From Doryteuthis pealeii (taxonomy: Eukaryota; Mollusca; Cephalopoda; Myopsida; Loliginidae), in assembly GCA_023376005.1 (NCBI GenBank), contig CM042138.1:98907776-98971775 (forward strand): 64,000 nucleotides of DNA. Reading direction: 5' to 3'. The translations under genes were made by a program, and so were the position numbers. A model generated the notes under the pieces. That model ran no database searches and was not told the DNA's origin. It saw only the letters and a list, made by a program, of their open reading frames with translations. Of the stretch, positions 24,936-37,365 are shown piece by piece. Within the stretch, counting starts at the first letter, position 1; each line of letters opens with the position of its first letter.

Positions 24936-25175
24936 TGGGGCGAGTCTATGTGGCGTAGTGGCTAACGTGCTGGACTGTGACGTCGAAGTAAGAGTGTTCA
25001 AACTCCAGTCAGGCTATTACGATCACTTTCGGATTAATACCCATGTGAAAGTCATAAACCCCGCATCTCCTCAACTATGGTTTAAATAGTACAACTACTG
25101 TGCTTATTTAAAAATGACTTTAGCATTAAATAACCCACGAAGGTTGATATGTCATTAAACAAAGAAACCAAACTT
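24936..25175 (+). repeat. SINE, GTGGCGTAGTGGCTAACG family
   Basis: Good A box (GTGGCGTAGTGGCTAACGTG) and B-like GTTCAAACTCC. The body ends TAAATAACCCACGAAGGTTG and ATTAAACAAAGAAACC, shared with 33795-34020 and 46000-46215. Confidence 0.75.
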
Positions 25176-25984
25176 TCAACAATTCAACATTTTAATTCAA
25201 CCAAATTTCTTTGATGAAAAAAGTCAAAATAGTTCGTTTTTTTAGATCTTATTTTCATTGCTTGTTAACCCTAAGTAAGTAATAAGTGTTTATATCTTAA
25301 TTCAAAACTAAATATTGAGTCTCATCATAGAAGATCAAACGTACTCTCAGTTACATTCTGAGACTAATATCAACCAATGTATGATGAAACTCCCCCAACT
25401 GTTGAAAGATTTGAGTGATAGTACTACATCTTTTGTGAGACATTAGTGAGAATGGTTCATGAAAATGTATTTGTCATTATACATTGGTTAGGAGCTACTA
25501 ATCTTGATCTTTTATTTAGTTTTGGGCTATGTGATTACTTAGTTATTAAGCAGTAAAACATATTACAGCAAATAATTAATTACTATTTTAGTGTCTTTTT
25601 ATACAATACAGTGCTATTTTTCTTATTAAAAAAGCCTAACAAAAAATGAGGGTATTTTTCTGGCTGGAGTTAGGAACGGATTAATGGCATATATCAGTTC
25701 ATTTCAATCGGGAAAATTGATTTGATGTACGCGGAAATTGTGTAACGAATAGAACGAATTAAACACGTAAGTCAAGGTACCACGGTATATTTAAATAAAT
25801 AATTGCTTGATTTTTTTCTAGCAGCTTGAAATAAAGGTGTCAAAAATCAATGGTTCATTTGTAGATCAATCAGAGGTTGATTCTTTTTTAAATAAATATT
25901 TTCTATTATTAAGCGATGGACATATTGGCATACCAACACACACATTATCTTCTCAATAACTGTATGTTTCTGGCTATGTAAGTT

Positions 25985-26280
25985 GATTGGTTGGATTTTA
26001 CGGCATGTCAACGCTTGTTGGATTACTTTATACCATAGACGTTTTATTTTATTCATTTTGGATGGGAATTCAACATTTTTTAAAACTCAATATTTTAAAC
26101 AGATTTTTAAAACTCATTTTTTCTATTCAATCCATAGATGGGACCCTAATAAGTAATATAAGTCCAGGTCAGAGTGGACCTAGGAGTAATGGCTATGAGG
26201 GGTACTTCCCATTCCCCAGAGCTCCAAAATTGGAACCTCTCCACTAGATGCACTTTAACCTCATACCCAAGACACCTGGC
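25985..26280 (+). repeat. Dispersed repeat, direct copy
   Basis: Partner of 20770-21115 in the opposite orientation, about 5 kb away. It has short frames with LVGLLYTI-type residues but no recognisable protein. Confidence 0.65.
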
Positions 26281-26475
26281 TATATAGAGCATCATCAAAA
26301 GCTTCCATGACATTTAAAAGATAATACTTTTTTTTAATCCTTAAGGAGTAAATGCTGCAGCAACCAATCGACTTCGAAAGGCTAAGGAGTGATCGTCTGT
26401 TTTTCTATCTTCAGCTGTGCGCACCTTCGCGCGTTTTCTTCAACAACTTAAGTATTATCATTTATTAACTGGTGC

Positions 26476-27310
<835 letters not shown>

Positions 27311-27419
27311 TCACCCTTTTTAATTTCATTTCACTTCATCGATTTGTTTTCTTTTGGTTTTCCTCTTGTACTTTCTTTAACTTCGCCTCAAGTCAACCTT
27401 TTATTTCTTAATCATCTCT

Positions 27420-29059
27420 TCTTCCTTTTATATCTTTCCATCCTTTTTTCGCTTTTCATATCTTTTCTTTATTTCTACATGTTTCCCTCTTTTTTCTCTT
27501 TTATCAATTAGTGATCCTTTTCATTCTTGCTACATATTTCTTCTTTTTATCAATAAGTATTTTTTTCTTTCCACGCAGTTCTTCCTCTTCCCCTTTTATA
27601 AAAAAAAAATGGTTTTTTTTTCTTTTTTTTTTTTTCTTTCTTTCTTTTCACATATATTTCTTCTCCTTCCTCTCTTTTAGCAATACGGCATCTCTTTCTT
27701 TCTTTCTTTTCATAAATTTATTTTTATTCTTTCTTTTAACATTGTTTCTCTTCCTTTTCCTTTTTTATCGATAAACTTTGTTTCGTTCCTTTCTTCGTTC
27801 CTTTTTTCTTTCTTTTTCCTTTTTCCTTTATTTCTTTTTTTCTTTCTTTTCTTTCTTTTCAAATAGTTAGTCTTTCATTCTTTCTTATTTTTTTCTTCAT
27901 TTTTTTCTTTTTTTGTTTCCATGTATTTTCATATATTTTTTCATGAATAAGTATTTTTTTCTTTGTACATAGTTTTTCCCTCTTTCATATTTTATCAGTA
28001 AACCTTTTTTCTTGTTTTCTTTTTTCCCTTTTTGCAAATATTATTTCCTTTTCTCTCTTTAAGCACTAAGTAATCCCTCCCTTTCTTTCTTTCTTTTTTC
28101 TTTTCTTTCCTTCTTTCTTTCTTCCTTCTTTTTTTCTTTCCTTCTTTCTTTCTTCCTTCTTTTTTTCTTTCTTTCATTCTTCTTTTCTTTCTTTCTTTCT
28201 TTCTATCAAGTCTTTATTTTCATTCTTCCTTCCCTTTCTGTTTTATCAATAAGCCTTCTTTTATTTTCTTTATTTTTCCTTTTCATATATTATGTCTTTT
28301 TCTTTCTTTCCACATCGTTCTTCCTCCTCTTCTCTTCATCAATAAGCCTTGTTTTCTTTCTTTTCTTTCTTTCTTTCTTTCTTTTTTCTTTCTTTCCACA
28401 TTGCTATTCATCGACTTGTTTTCTTTCTTTCTTTCATTTATTTCCTCCCCTTTATCAATATGTTCTTCCTTCTTCGTATGTCTTTCTCCTTTTAGTAATC
28501 TTGTATCAATAAGTTTTCTCTTTCTCTTTCTTTTCTTTCTTTACTCAACTGAAAATTCGTCCCTTTTCTTCTTTTCTTTTCTTTTTTCCTTTCAATAAAT
28601 TTTCATTTTCTCTTCACTTTATTCATATTTCTTTTCTTTCCTTCTTTCTAGCATTTCCATATTTCTCTTTTTTCTTCTTTCATGTCATTCTTCCTTCCTT
28701 TCTACTTAATTCATTCTTTTTCTTTTTTTCTTCTTTGTCTTTTATGTTTACCATTTTTTTTATTACTTTTAATCATTATCTTCACCTTTATTTATTCATT
28801 TTTATTTTTCTTCATTAAATTATCTACTATCTGTTTTCATTTTTCTTCCTTCTTCCTTCTTCTTCTTCCGACATTCAAAAAATCCCCCTACCTTCTTTTT
28901 ATTGTTATTTCTATCTCTACTGAGATTCTTTACAATTTTTCTTCTTAATTCACCCCCCCCCATCCACAGTTTTCTTTATTTTTCACGTTTTCCTGCTACA
29001 TTGCCATACTTACTACCTCTACGTGATCAAATCGTTCTCTCTCTCTCTCTCTCTCTCCC

Positions 29060-29090
<31 letters not shown>

Positions 29091-29367
29091 TCTTTCTCTC
29101 TCTCACACACACATCCTCTCCCCCTCTCTCTTTCTATCTCTCTCTCTCACACACTCTCTCTTACACACACTCCCCTCACTCTTCCACTCCCCCTCTCTCT
29201 CTCTCCCTCTCTCTCTCTCTCTTTTTCTCTCTCTCACACACACACACACAAACTCTTTCTCTCTCTCACACACACATTCTCTCCCCCTCTCTCTTTCTAT
29301 CTCTCTCTCTCACACACTCTCTCTTACACACACTCCCCTCACTCTTCCTCTCCCCCTCTCTCTCCCC

Positions 29368-29407
<40 letters not shown>

Positions 29408-29760
29408 TCTCTCTCACTCTCACACACGCTCTCCATCCCCCTCTCTCTCAATTCTTTATTTCTTTCTCCAGTTCAGTTGCTGGCAATTTCAGTAGACATT
29501 TACCCTATCTTGATTCCAATATCGATCTACTAAAAAGCTGTCAGCCATTTATTTCTCCCTCCCCTCCTTCCTCGAGTTTCTCTTTCTCAAGTTTATATAT
29601 TCTACCCCCTCTCTCTTTTCTCTCTTTCTCTCTCCTCTCTCTCTTCTTTTCTTAATCATTATATACTTTTCTCGCTTTTCCTCTCTAATTGAAACACCGC
29701 CTTTCAATAATTCAGTCAAACTAGTTGGTATTAATTCTAATCTTTTTTTTAATCTACGAG
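27420..29760. repeat. Pyrimidine-rich block 1 of the large duplication
   Basis: 2.3 kb of T/C on the + strand. A degenerate unit is punctuated by TATCAATAAG-like words (27550, 27765, 28243, 28340, 28506). The end (29036-29440) is a (CT)n/(CA)n composite with a duplicated ~162-bp unit (29091 and 29253). Matches 40185-42265. Confidence 0.9.
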
Positions 29761-30130
29761 TAGAGCGCCTCTTGTGATCTAATAGTTAGCGAGCTAGGCA
29801 AGCATAACATTGCTAGTGTGTTCGAATCTCACTAGGTGCCTATACTTAAACTAAACTTAGTAAATGGTTACTTTTGATGTATGGATTTAACTTTGTGGTA
29901 CGATTACGCATAGAAAACCTAAAGATGAACAATTCCACTTAAAGAACTAACTTTTACAAAACCAATTCTCAAAATGAATAGGAAAGATTCTTGTAGAATT
30001 AACAGTTTTTTTCTAATTTAATGGGACATTTTTCGTAACAAGTATAGGTCGGCCTGCCATTAAACAATGAACTTAGACCAAACATTTGATAGATTTTTGG
30101 GAAATGTTAAGAAACTTGAGGAAAATGTAC

Positions 30131-30253
30131 CATGTGTGTTGAAATGTGAGATGAATAAGTAGGATAACATGTATATAGATTAATCTCTTCTTGGTCTGGC
30201 CGTGAACTTTTCAATAACCCATTTTCTAAGCACACATACACATACATATATAT

Positions 30254-30335
<82 letters not shown>

Positions 30336-30470
30336 ATACATATATATATGTATGTGTATGTGTCTCTGTGCTTAGAAAATGGGGTGTTGAAAAGTTCACG
30401 GCCAGACCAAGAAGAGATTAATCTATATACATGTTATCCTACTTATTCATCTCACATTTCAATACACATG
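30131..30470. repeat. Palindrome in copy A
   Basis: Left arm from CATGTGTGTTGAAATG to about 30255; right arm about 30335-30470. The arms share CTTGGTCTGGCCGTGAAC and its complement. The core is (CA)n(TA)n(TG)n, itself self-complementary. Copy C has the same at 42637-42964. Confidence 0.9.
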
Positions 30471-30523
30471 CGGAGTAGGAATAATTACTACATATGAAAA
30501 ATAAGAGTTATGAAGATGATTTA

Positions 30524-30612
<89 letters not shown>

Positions 30613-30688
30613 CATGCATATACATTTTCACGCACAAACATACATAAACAGACACAGAACAGACACACACACACACCACACACACACA

Positions 30689-30733
<45 letters not shown>

Positions 30734-31022
30734 GAATAATAACTAAATCTGAAAAATAAAAGTTATTAAGATTTTTATTTTCCATATACTCTCGGATTTA
30801 TTATCATTTCTTCATAATATATACACACACATACATACATATTCACGTATACCTACACACGCATATAAATAAACACATATAATTATACATATGTACACAT
30901 AAACACACACATATATATATATTTATAAATATATATATACACACACATATATATGTACTTATACTTACATATATATACATATTCACATGCACACACACAC
31001 ACAACCACACACACACACACAC

Positions 31023-31097
<75 letters not shown>

Positions 31098-31446
31098 GTG
31101 ATCAAATAACAAAGTAATTAAATATTAAAAGGTTTGACTAGCATGAAGTTGTCGTTAAGTGGTCAGTAATAAGATCTGAAGACTTTTCGGTTGACTTCAC
31201 GCCGGATTCCATTGTTGAGTCAACGTTTTTTTCTGTCAATCGCCATGATGGACTTTTATCATCGCTATCAGATACGAGAATTACCGTCTGTGTATCAGGT
31301 TAATAATGTCAGAATCAAGTAAACCTGGCACTAATCTGGCCATCTGACTAATGCTTGATTACAGCAGAAAATATGATTAAATATTCAAACGACAAGAGAT
31401 CAAGCTAGATCTGTATGTATTCTACACAAAAAGAGGAAGTAAAAGT

Positions 31447-32015
31447 AGCTCGCATGATGATACATTAGGAAACATTTGTGCGCTTACCGTAGAGCATAGG
31501 TCAACAAATTCGTCTCAGTTATTATCGCTAACATACTGATTTCGATCATCTCTAGGTGACTCACTTGGTTAATCTAAGCTTGGAGGCATCCACTAAGATG
31601 CCCACTGTACGTATTTACCAATCCCTCCGCACGAGTACGAAGTGACAGTAGCTCGTACGTATGATGATACAATAATGAATATTTGAGCATAGTTCAATAA
31701 ACTCGTCTCGGTTATTATTGCTAAAGTACTGAGTTCGATCCTCGCCAGGTGATTCACTTGGTTAATCTAAGCTTGGAGACATCCGCAAAGATGCCCACTG
31801 TACCTATTTACATTTATGACAGAAGCTCGAATGATGATAGAATAGGAAAAATCTGTGAGCTTACCGTAGATCATAGGTCAACAAGCTCGTCTTACTTATA
31901 GCTAACGAACCGGGATTGAACCCCGATAGGTGGCCAACTAGATTGATCTAAGCTTGGAGACACCCGCTGAGTCGCCAATTGTACGTATTTACCAATCCCT
32001 CAGCAAGATCAATTT
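31447..32015 (+). repeat. Three SINE-like units in tandem
   Basis: Units at about 31447, 31650 and 31810, each with a GCTCG-ATGATGATA start, a B-like TTCGATC or TTGAACCCC, and a TCTAAGCTTGGAG body with GATGCCCACTGTAC. Repeated in copies B and C. Confidence 0.7.
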
Positions 32016-32039
32016 TCAAGCAGAGTACAATTTCTTTGA

Positions 32040-32275
32040 ATTCAGGGTTTACCTTCTCCTAGGTTTCGTTACCAAATCAAAGTTAAAAATACGAGTCTAC
32101 TTTGCTATTTGCGCATAGATGATGGAGAATAGAAGGATTCATGCTTTTCCCAAGGCCATTGGTGTGAAGAGAAAAGCAAACTGTCTTGTCGAAGATTTGA
32201 ACTTGAGTCGTCAAGTCCATTTCCAGCGATGATAACTCTTACACTAAGCGCGCCTCCTGAGAAATGATGAGGAAG
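32040..32275 (-). repeat. SINE, AGTTCAAATCC family, inverted
   Basis: On the - strand ends with the CCTAGGAGAAGGTAAACC tail seen at 12200; B-like TCAAGTTCAAATC. Confidence 0.7.
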
Positions 32276-32308
32276 AATGTACTCATATATACTCATGTGT
32301 TGGGTACC

Positions 32309-32555
32309 TCACGTGGTGCAATGGTCAGTATGCTAGATTTGCAGACCATTGTTAGTGAGTTCGATTCTCATTGAGCATCCCATACTTTCTGGCCTTGTGC
32401 CACATCTAAGCTAAACTTAGTAAAAAAGGCACCTCGTCTGTTAAATGGTTAGCAAGCTAGATTAGCAACCATTGTTAGTGAGTTCGATTCTCATTGGTGC
32501 CCCATACTTCTGGCCTTGTGCCGCATCTAAGCTACACTTAGTAAATAACTATATA
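32309..32555 (+). repeat. Two tandem tRNA-like SINE units
   Basis: Each has GTGCAATGGTCAG or GTTAAATGGTTAGC (A box), GAGTTCGATTCTCATTG (B box) and the TCTGGCCTTGTGCC body with CTAAGCTA. Confidence 0.8.
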
Positions 32556-32924
32556 CTTATGTGTAAAGCTCTATTGCAGGCATGGGATACTTTTTTCGAC
32601 AACCAAACCATATGATACATGGCTCATCATCAGGCGGGACGCACTACAAAAAATCAATGTATTTTTAAGTACCATAACCATTATTATTATAGAAGAACTA
32701 TACGAGTAAGCATCTGCCTTAGAAATTGGGACAAATTGATTTATTCTCTTAGATAAAAAGATATTTTCTATTTAAAAAATTGAAGTCTTAAGTAGACCAT
32801 TCAGAAAGCACCACGGACTGCATACGGTCTGTGGACCGTAGTTTGTCCATGAGTGCTCTAAAATATACCATAGACGCTCTAGTTTTGCATTACTATTAAG
32901 GTATATCAAAATATTTCATTTTAG

Positions 32925-33424
32925 AGAAGGCATGGTCTGCTATAGACAGATTATCAGTAATATGGAAATCTGATCTCACTGATAAGTTAAAGCAACAATT
33001 CTTCCAAGCCGAAGTTGTATCAGTGCCAATGTCCGGCTGCACTACTTTGACCCAAACAAAATGCCTGGAAAATAAGCTAGATGGGAGTTGCACAAGAATA
33101 CTGTGTATAACAAATCTTTGACAAATTGTGGAAACAACACCATACAAGAAAGCAGCCGTATATCCATTTGCCCCCTTTCACACAAACCGCCTGAGTGAGA
33201 CGAACAAGACATGCTGGACACTGCTGGAGAATCAAAGACGAACTAATAAGTTACGTTCTCCAGTGGAAACTTGCACATGGGCACATCTGTGTGGGCCGTC
33301 CAGCAAAGACCTATATTGACCAGCTCTGGGGATGCTGGATGCTACGCGGGAGCCTCCGGAGGGCGAAGAATGATTGCGATGGTTTTCGAGAGATTTTCAT
33401 GGATATCCATGCCACTAGCACGAC

Positions 33425-33463
<39 letters not shown>
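32925..33463 (+). pseudogene. LINE 3' end with (GAT)n tail, copy A
   Basis: Broken frames: KAWSAIDRLSVIWKSDL, KQQFFQAEVVSVPM, then (other frame) RRTRHAGHCWRIKDELIS and VGRPAKTYIDQLWGC, ending near DIHATSTT. These are C-terminal residues of a LINE reverse transcriptase widespread in invertebrates. The 3' end is a (GAT)n run (33425-33463). Frameshifts and stops make it non-functional. Confidence 0.87.
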
Positions 33464-33464
<1 letters not shown>

Positions 33465-33656
33465 AAAAATTCGTCCTAAATTAATACATTGTCGTATATA
33501 TTAAAACAATAATTTAGAATCGCTTTACCGTGCAGAGGACCAGCCAAGTCTGATGATAGCACGGTTTCCCTTCCCGCCCCCTCTCTCTCTTTCTTTCTCT
33601 CAGTCTGTCTGTCTGTCTCTCTCTCTGTCTCTTTCCATCTGTCCCGGATTCCTTTG

Positions 33657-33716
<60 letters not shown>

Positions 33717-33794
33717 GGTGTTATTTTGATGGTTTCTTGTTTCTTTTTGTAATTCGTTTTTTTTGGGGGGGGGCAGGAGAGGAGTATGTTTTAA

Positions 33795-34020
33795 GGGTTA
33801 TAGCCGACATGATAGTTTGCGACATTGTAGTAAGTGAGTTCAAACTCTAGTCGTGCTATTGCGTTTACTTTTGGATTAATACCCTTGGGAATGCTATGAA
33901 CCCACTCACCCGCTATCTATGGATTAATAGTACCATTATTATTCTTTTATAAGGATGTCGATGGCATTAAATAACCCACAAAGGTTGATATGCTACTAAA
34001 CAAAGAAACCAAATCAAACC
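33795..34020 (+). repeat. SINE 3' part, GTGGCGTAGTGGC family, copy A
   Basis: Shares GAGTTCAAACTC, TTTGGATTAATACCC and TAAATAACCCACAAAGGTTG with 24936. Its CTTTTATA at about 33940 is the point where copy B is cut. Confidence 0.75.
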
Positions 34021-35389
34021 AATACCTTTTAAGATAGGTTCACGTTCTCTTAAAAAAAGGGGTTAACTATTATATTTCATTTAAGTAATTAAAGAAATTT
34101 TCCTTCATTTCTCCTTTCTTAAGATTATGCAATGTTCTACATATGATTCTTTTCTCTCCTTCGAGATTACACTCCCAATAGTTTTAATCGTAAATTCATA
34201 TTTACCCACGATATCTATTTCCTTTGGAAATGTCTGTCGACAAACGCCCTAAGGCTTTTGTATTTAATTGATTTTAATTTATTTCTAATTAGAAGCATAC
34301 GTTCTCCATTTCTTTTTAAATTTATATTAAAAAGAAGAAAAATGAGGAAATAATCCATCAGAGAAAGAAAAAGAAAAAAAAATCAAGTTAAAATACTGAC
34401 TACGTTGAAGAAATGAAAAAGAAACCGAATGAATCGCAATAACAACAAATATTGCAAAAGTGCTCAATACGTACATAGAGCCGGTTTAAAGAACCGAATA
34501 AGTAACAAGTTACTTACCCAAGTTTCACCGAAAAGGATCTCTAAGAAAACTCTCATATCTAGACCTTGTGCAAATTAATAGGATCAACCGCTTTAATTTC
34601 CTTTCTTTCACCATACGGTCAGATTTAGTCCCACTGGAGTGACAGAGTGTAATCGATTTCTACTTTTTTCCTCGGATTAGGTCAATTTTATCGGTATGCA
34701 GTAATATGAATTTATTTTCGGGTTGTATGATGAAATTTGTTTTGTTTTTTGTTTTTTTGTTTTAAAATATTGCATTATCCATGATAGCATCAGTTTTTTT
34801 TATCACGCCCAGATACTATTGTTTTGGCTGTCAATTAGTTGTCACACAGCCATTGTCTGCGATGGACATTACTCCAGGGAAGCGTACGAAAATCGTAACG
34901 CTGGAATTATTACACTGGCAAGTGTTACAGAGACATCCTGGATGTTATGATAATAACGGAATTATACATTTTACTTCAATTAATTTGCACAACAAGGACC
35001 CTACCTTAAATTTGATTAAGGTGTTGTCCTTACTTAATTAAACTGAAATAAACACCTTTTACGATTGTAACTGTTGAACGCTATGTTAGTTAATATTTTT
35101 TCTCCATTGTCGCATACGGATTATCTTATTCGTTTATTTATTCTTTAGTTCTTATCTCTGTATAAATGAATAGGATAAGTCAAGTATGATTTGGGTCCTG
35201 ATGAGATCATATAGATCGAAACCGGGGTAGACCCATAACTCTTTTCTACTATTACTATTATTATAGATCTGTTTATGATATATTGAGAATTATTGGATAA
35301 ATTACTAATGCCACTGCAACAGAAAAGGTAAAGCGGCATTTGGACACTAGTAGACATAGAAACTGTTATCTTTTCATCTTATCACAGAA

Positions 35390-35454
<65 letters not shown>

Positions 35455-35930
35455 TACTCGTTAGTAGAGGATGGTTCTATTTAAGATCATCAAAATCTCA
35501 CTGTACATCCATAATGTATGCTCTTGTAGGTGCAAACTTATAGATTCATACAAGGATTTTTATAAATCCCTAAAAGAGCTCAATGTATAATAACTAATAA
35601 ATGAATTATATACAGATCAATATTTAACTTTCAAAGAAAGAAAAACTTACCAAACCGTCATTTGGCTATAATGAATGTATTTCGACCAGAGACTCAATAT
35701 GAGTCTAGTCTCGTTAGATAATATTTACAAAAGACTGAGAAAATCGAACAGTATTGACAAAAGATTAATATATATATATATATAATTGGTAAAGAAAAAA
35801 GGCTTAAAAATCAGCCATTTTGCGGTTTATAGATCTATTTCTGCCCACAGTTATCTGTGTATACCTATAAGTTTAATCAGACTGCTAACTTTATTGAAAA
35901 TGGTACACAGATAATTCATGAGGCTTTATA
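34020..35930. repeat. AT-rich tail of copy A
   Basis: Matches 46215-48372 with single-base differences. Holds the hammerhead motif (35192), a (TA)n array (35394-35453) and a short frame (34863-35041) starting DITPGKRTKIVTL, which resembles the N-terminus of Tc1-type transposases but stops soon after. Absent from copy B. Confidence 0.85.
35192..35235 (+). ncRNA. Hammerhead ribozyme motif, type I, full consensus core
   Basis: Parts in order: stem I 5' strand TGGGTC (35192-35197); core CTGATGA (35198-35204); stem II GATC (35205-35208), loop ATATA, GATC (35214-35217); core GAAA (35218-35221); a very short stem III (A35221-T28, C22-G27, optionally C23-G26); cleavage-site base A35229 in a GTA triplet; stem I 3' strand GACCCA (35230-35235). 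Every invariant core base of the hammerhead is present, and stem I pairs over 6 bp. A short stem III with an open stem I is the layout of hammerheads in animal retroelements (Penelope-like elements, newt and Schistosoma repeats). It lies in the AT-rich tail of a duplicated repeat inside intron 3, on the same strand as the host gene. Confidence 0.82.
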
Positions 35931-36455
35931 TGTTGCATACTGACGTTTTCACGGTACCAAATCAACATATATGTTGTATACTCTTTTCTTTACTTCTTTA
36001 CTTCTTACTTCTAGTCGTCTTTTCTTCTGGCCGGCTTTGGTTCTATCTTCTAACATCTTGCGTCTGGGTCTGGAACCTTCTAAGGTCTGGTCTGGTCTTC
36101 TATGGGGATTTCGGGTCTGGTTTCTGTTAGGGATTTCTTTTTATCAGAAGCCCTGTGTCATTGTTAGTTTTTAGGTAATAAACACAAGACTTCGATTTAC
36201 GTTGATGTTACTTTATTTGTAAATCCCCAAACCAGACATCTGCGCAGATGACAGGATGCGCATAGAAATGCGACTTACACCCTCGAGCTCCTACCTGCTA
36301 ACTGAGTCTTACTTACTATTACTTAAACCGGAAGGGTCTTCTATGCCTTCCGGTTCTCACGATTTATCTCCGGAAGGCAAGGTGAGAGCGAGGTCAAGCG
36401 CCGTCACTCACTCTTCAAGGCCGTGGGCTGCACTAATCGCCATTATGTATCTCTC
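35930..36455 (-). repeat. LTR-like dispersed repeat, copy 2
   Basis: Inverted relative to copy 1. It sits between the first and second copies of the large duplication, and its right edge runs straight into the left arm of a palindrome. Confidence 0.72.
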
Positions 36456-36568
36456 TTGTCTGCCGTGAACTTTTCAATAAACCCATTTTCTAAGCACACA
36501 TACACATACATATTATATGTCCACACACACACACACACACACACACACAATTATATATATATATATAT

Positions 36569-36599
<31 letters not shown>

Positions 36600-36789
36600 A
36601 TACATATATATATGTATGTGTATGTGTCTCTGTGCTTAGAAAATGGGTGTGTTGAAAAGTTCACGGCCAGACCAAGAAGAGATTAATCTATATACATGTT
36701 ATCCTACTTATTCATCTCACATTTCAAATACACATGCGGAGTAGGAATAATTACTACATATGAAAAATAAGAGGTATGAAGATGATTTA

Positions 36790-36878
<89 letters not shown>

Positions 36879-36953
36879 CATGCAATACATTTCACGCACA
36901 AACATCATTAAACAGACACAGAACAGACACACACACACACCACACACCACACA

Positions 36954-37000
<47 letters not shown>

Positions 37001-37332
37001 GAATAATAACTAAATCTGAAAAAATAAAAGTTATTAAGATTTTTATTTTCCATATACTCTCGGATTTATTATCATTTCTTCATAATATATACACACACAT
37101 ACATACATATTCACGTATACCTACACACGCATATAAATAAACACATATAATTATACATATGTACACATAACACACACATATATATATATTTATAAATATA
37201 TATATACACACACATATATATGTACTTATACTTACATATATATACATATTCACATGCACACACACACACAACCACACACACACACACACACAAATATATA
37301 TATATAATATATATATATATTATATATATATA

Positions 37333-37365
<33 letters not shown>

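Larger units (their letters stand above)
29763..34010 (+). repeat. Large duplication, copy A core
   Basis: Order: SINE-like head (29763), palindrome (30131-30470), (CA)n/(TA)n arrays, unique-looking 31095-31430, SINE clusters (31447-32560), LINE 3' end (32925-33463), (CT)n (33575-33715) and a SINE (33795-34010). The same order recurs in copies B and C. Confidence 0.92.

Noticed and set aside
29023..29655. 210-codon frame rich in Ser, Leu, His and Thr
   Set aside because: It lies in a (CT)n/(CA)n composite, and the matching region at 41692 does not keep it intact.
32570..32650. CTGATGA...GAAA on the - strand near CATCATCAGG
   Set aside because: The core words occur but stem I and stem III do not pair, and the spacing between CTGATGA and GAAA is too long for a simple stem II.
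34863..35041. Tc1-like transposase N-terminus (DITPGKRTKIVTL)
   Set aside because: Only about a dozen residues resemble the family and the rest of the frame does not; noted under the tail of copy A rather than called.
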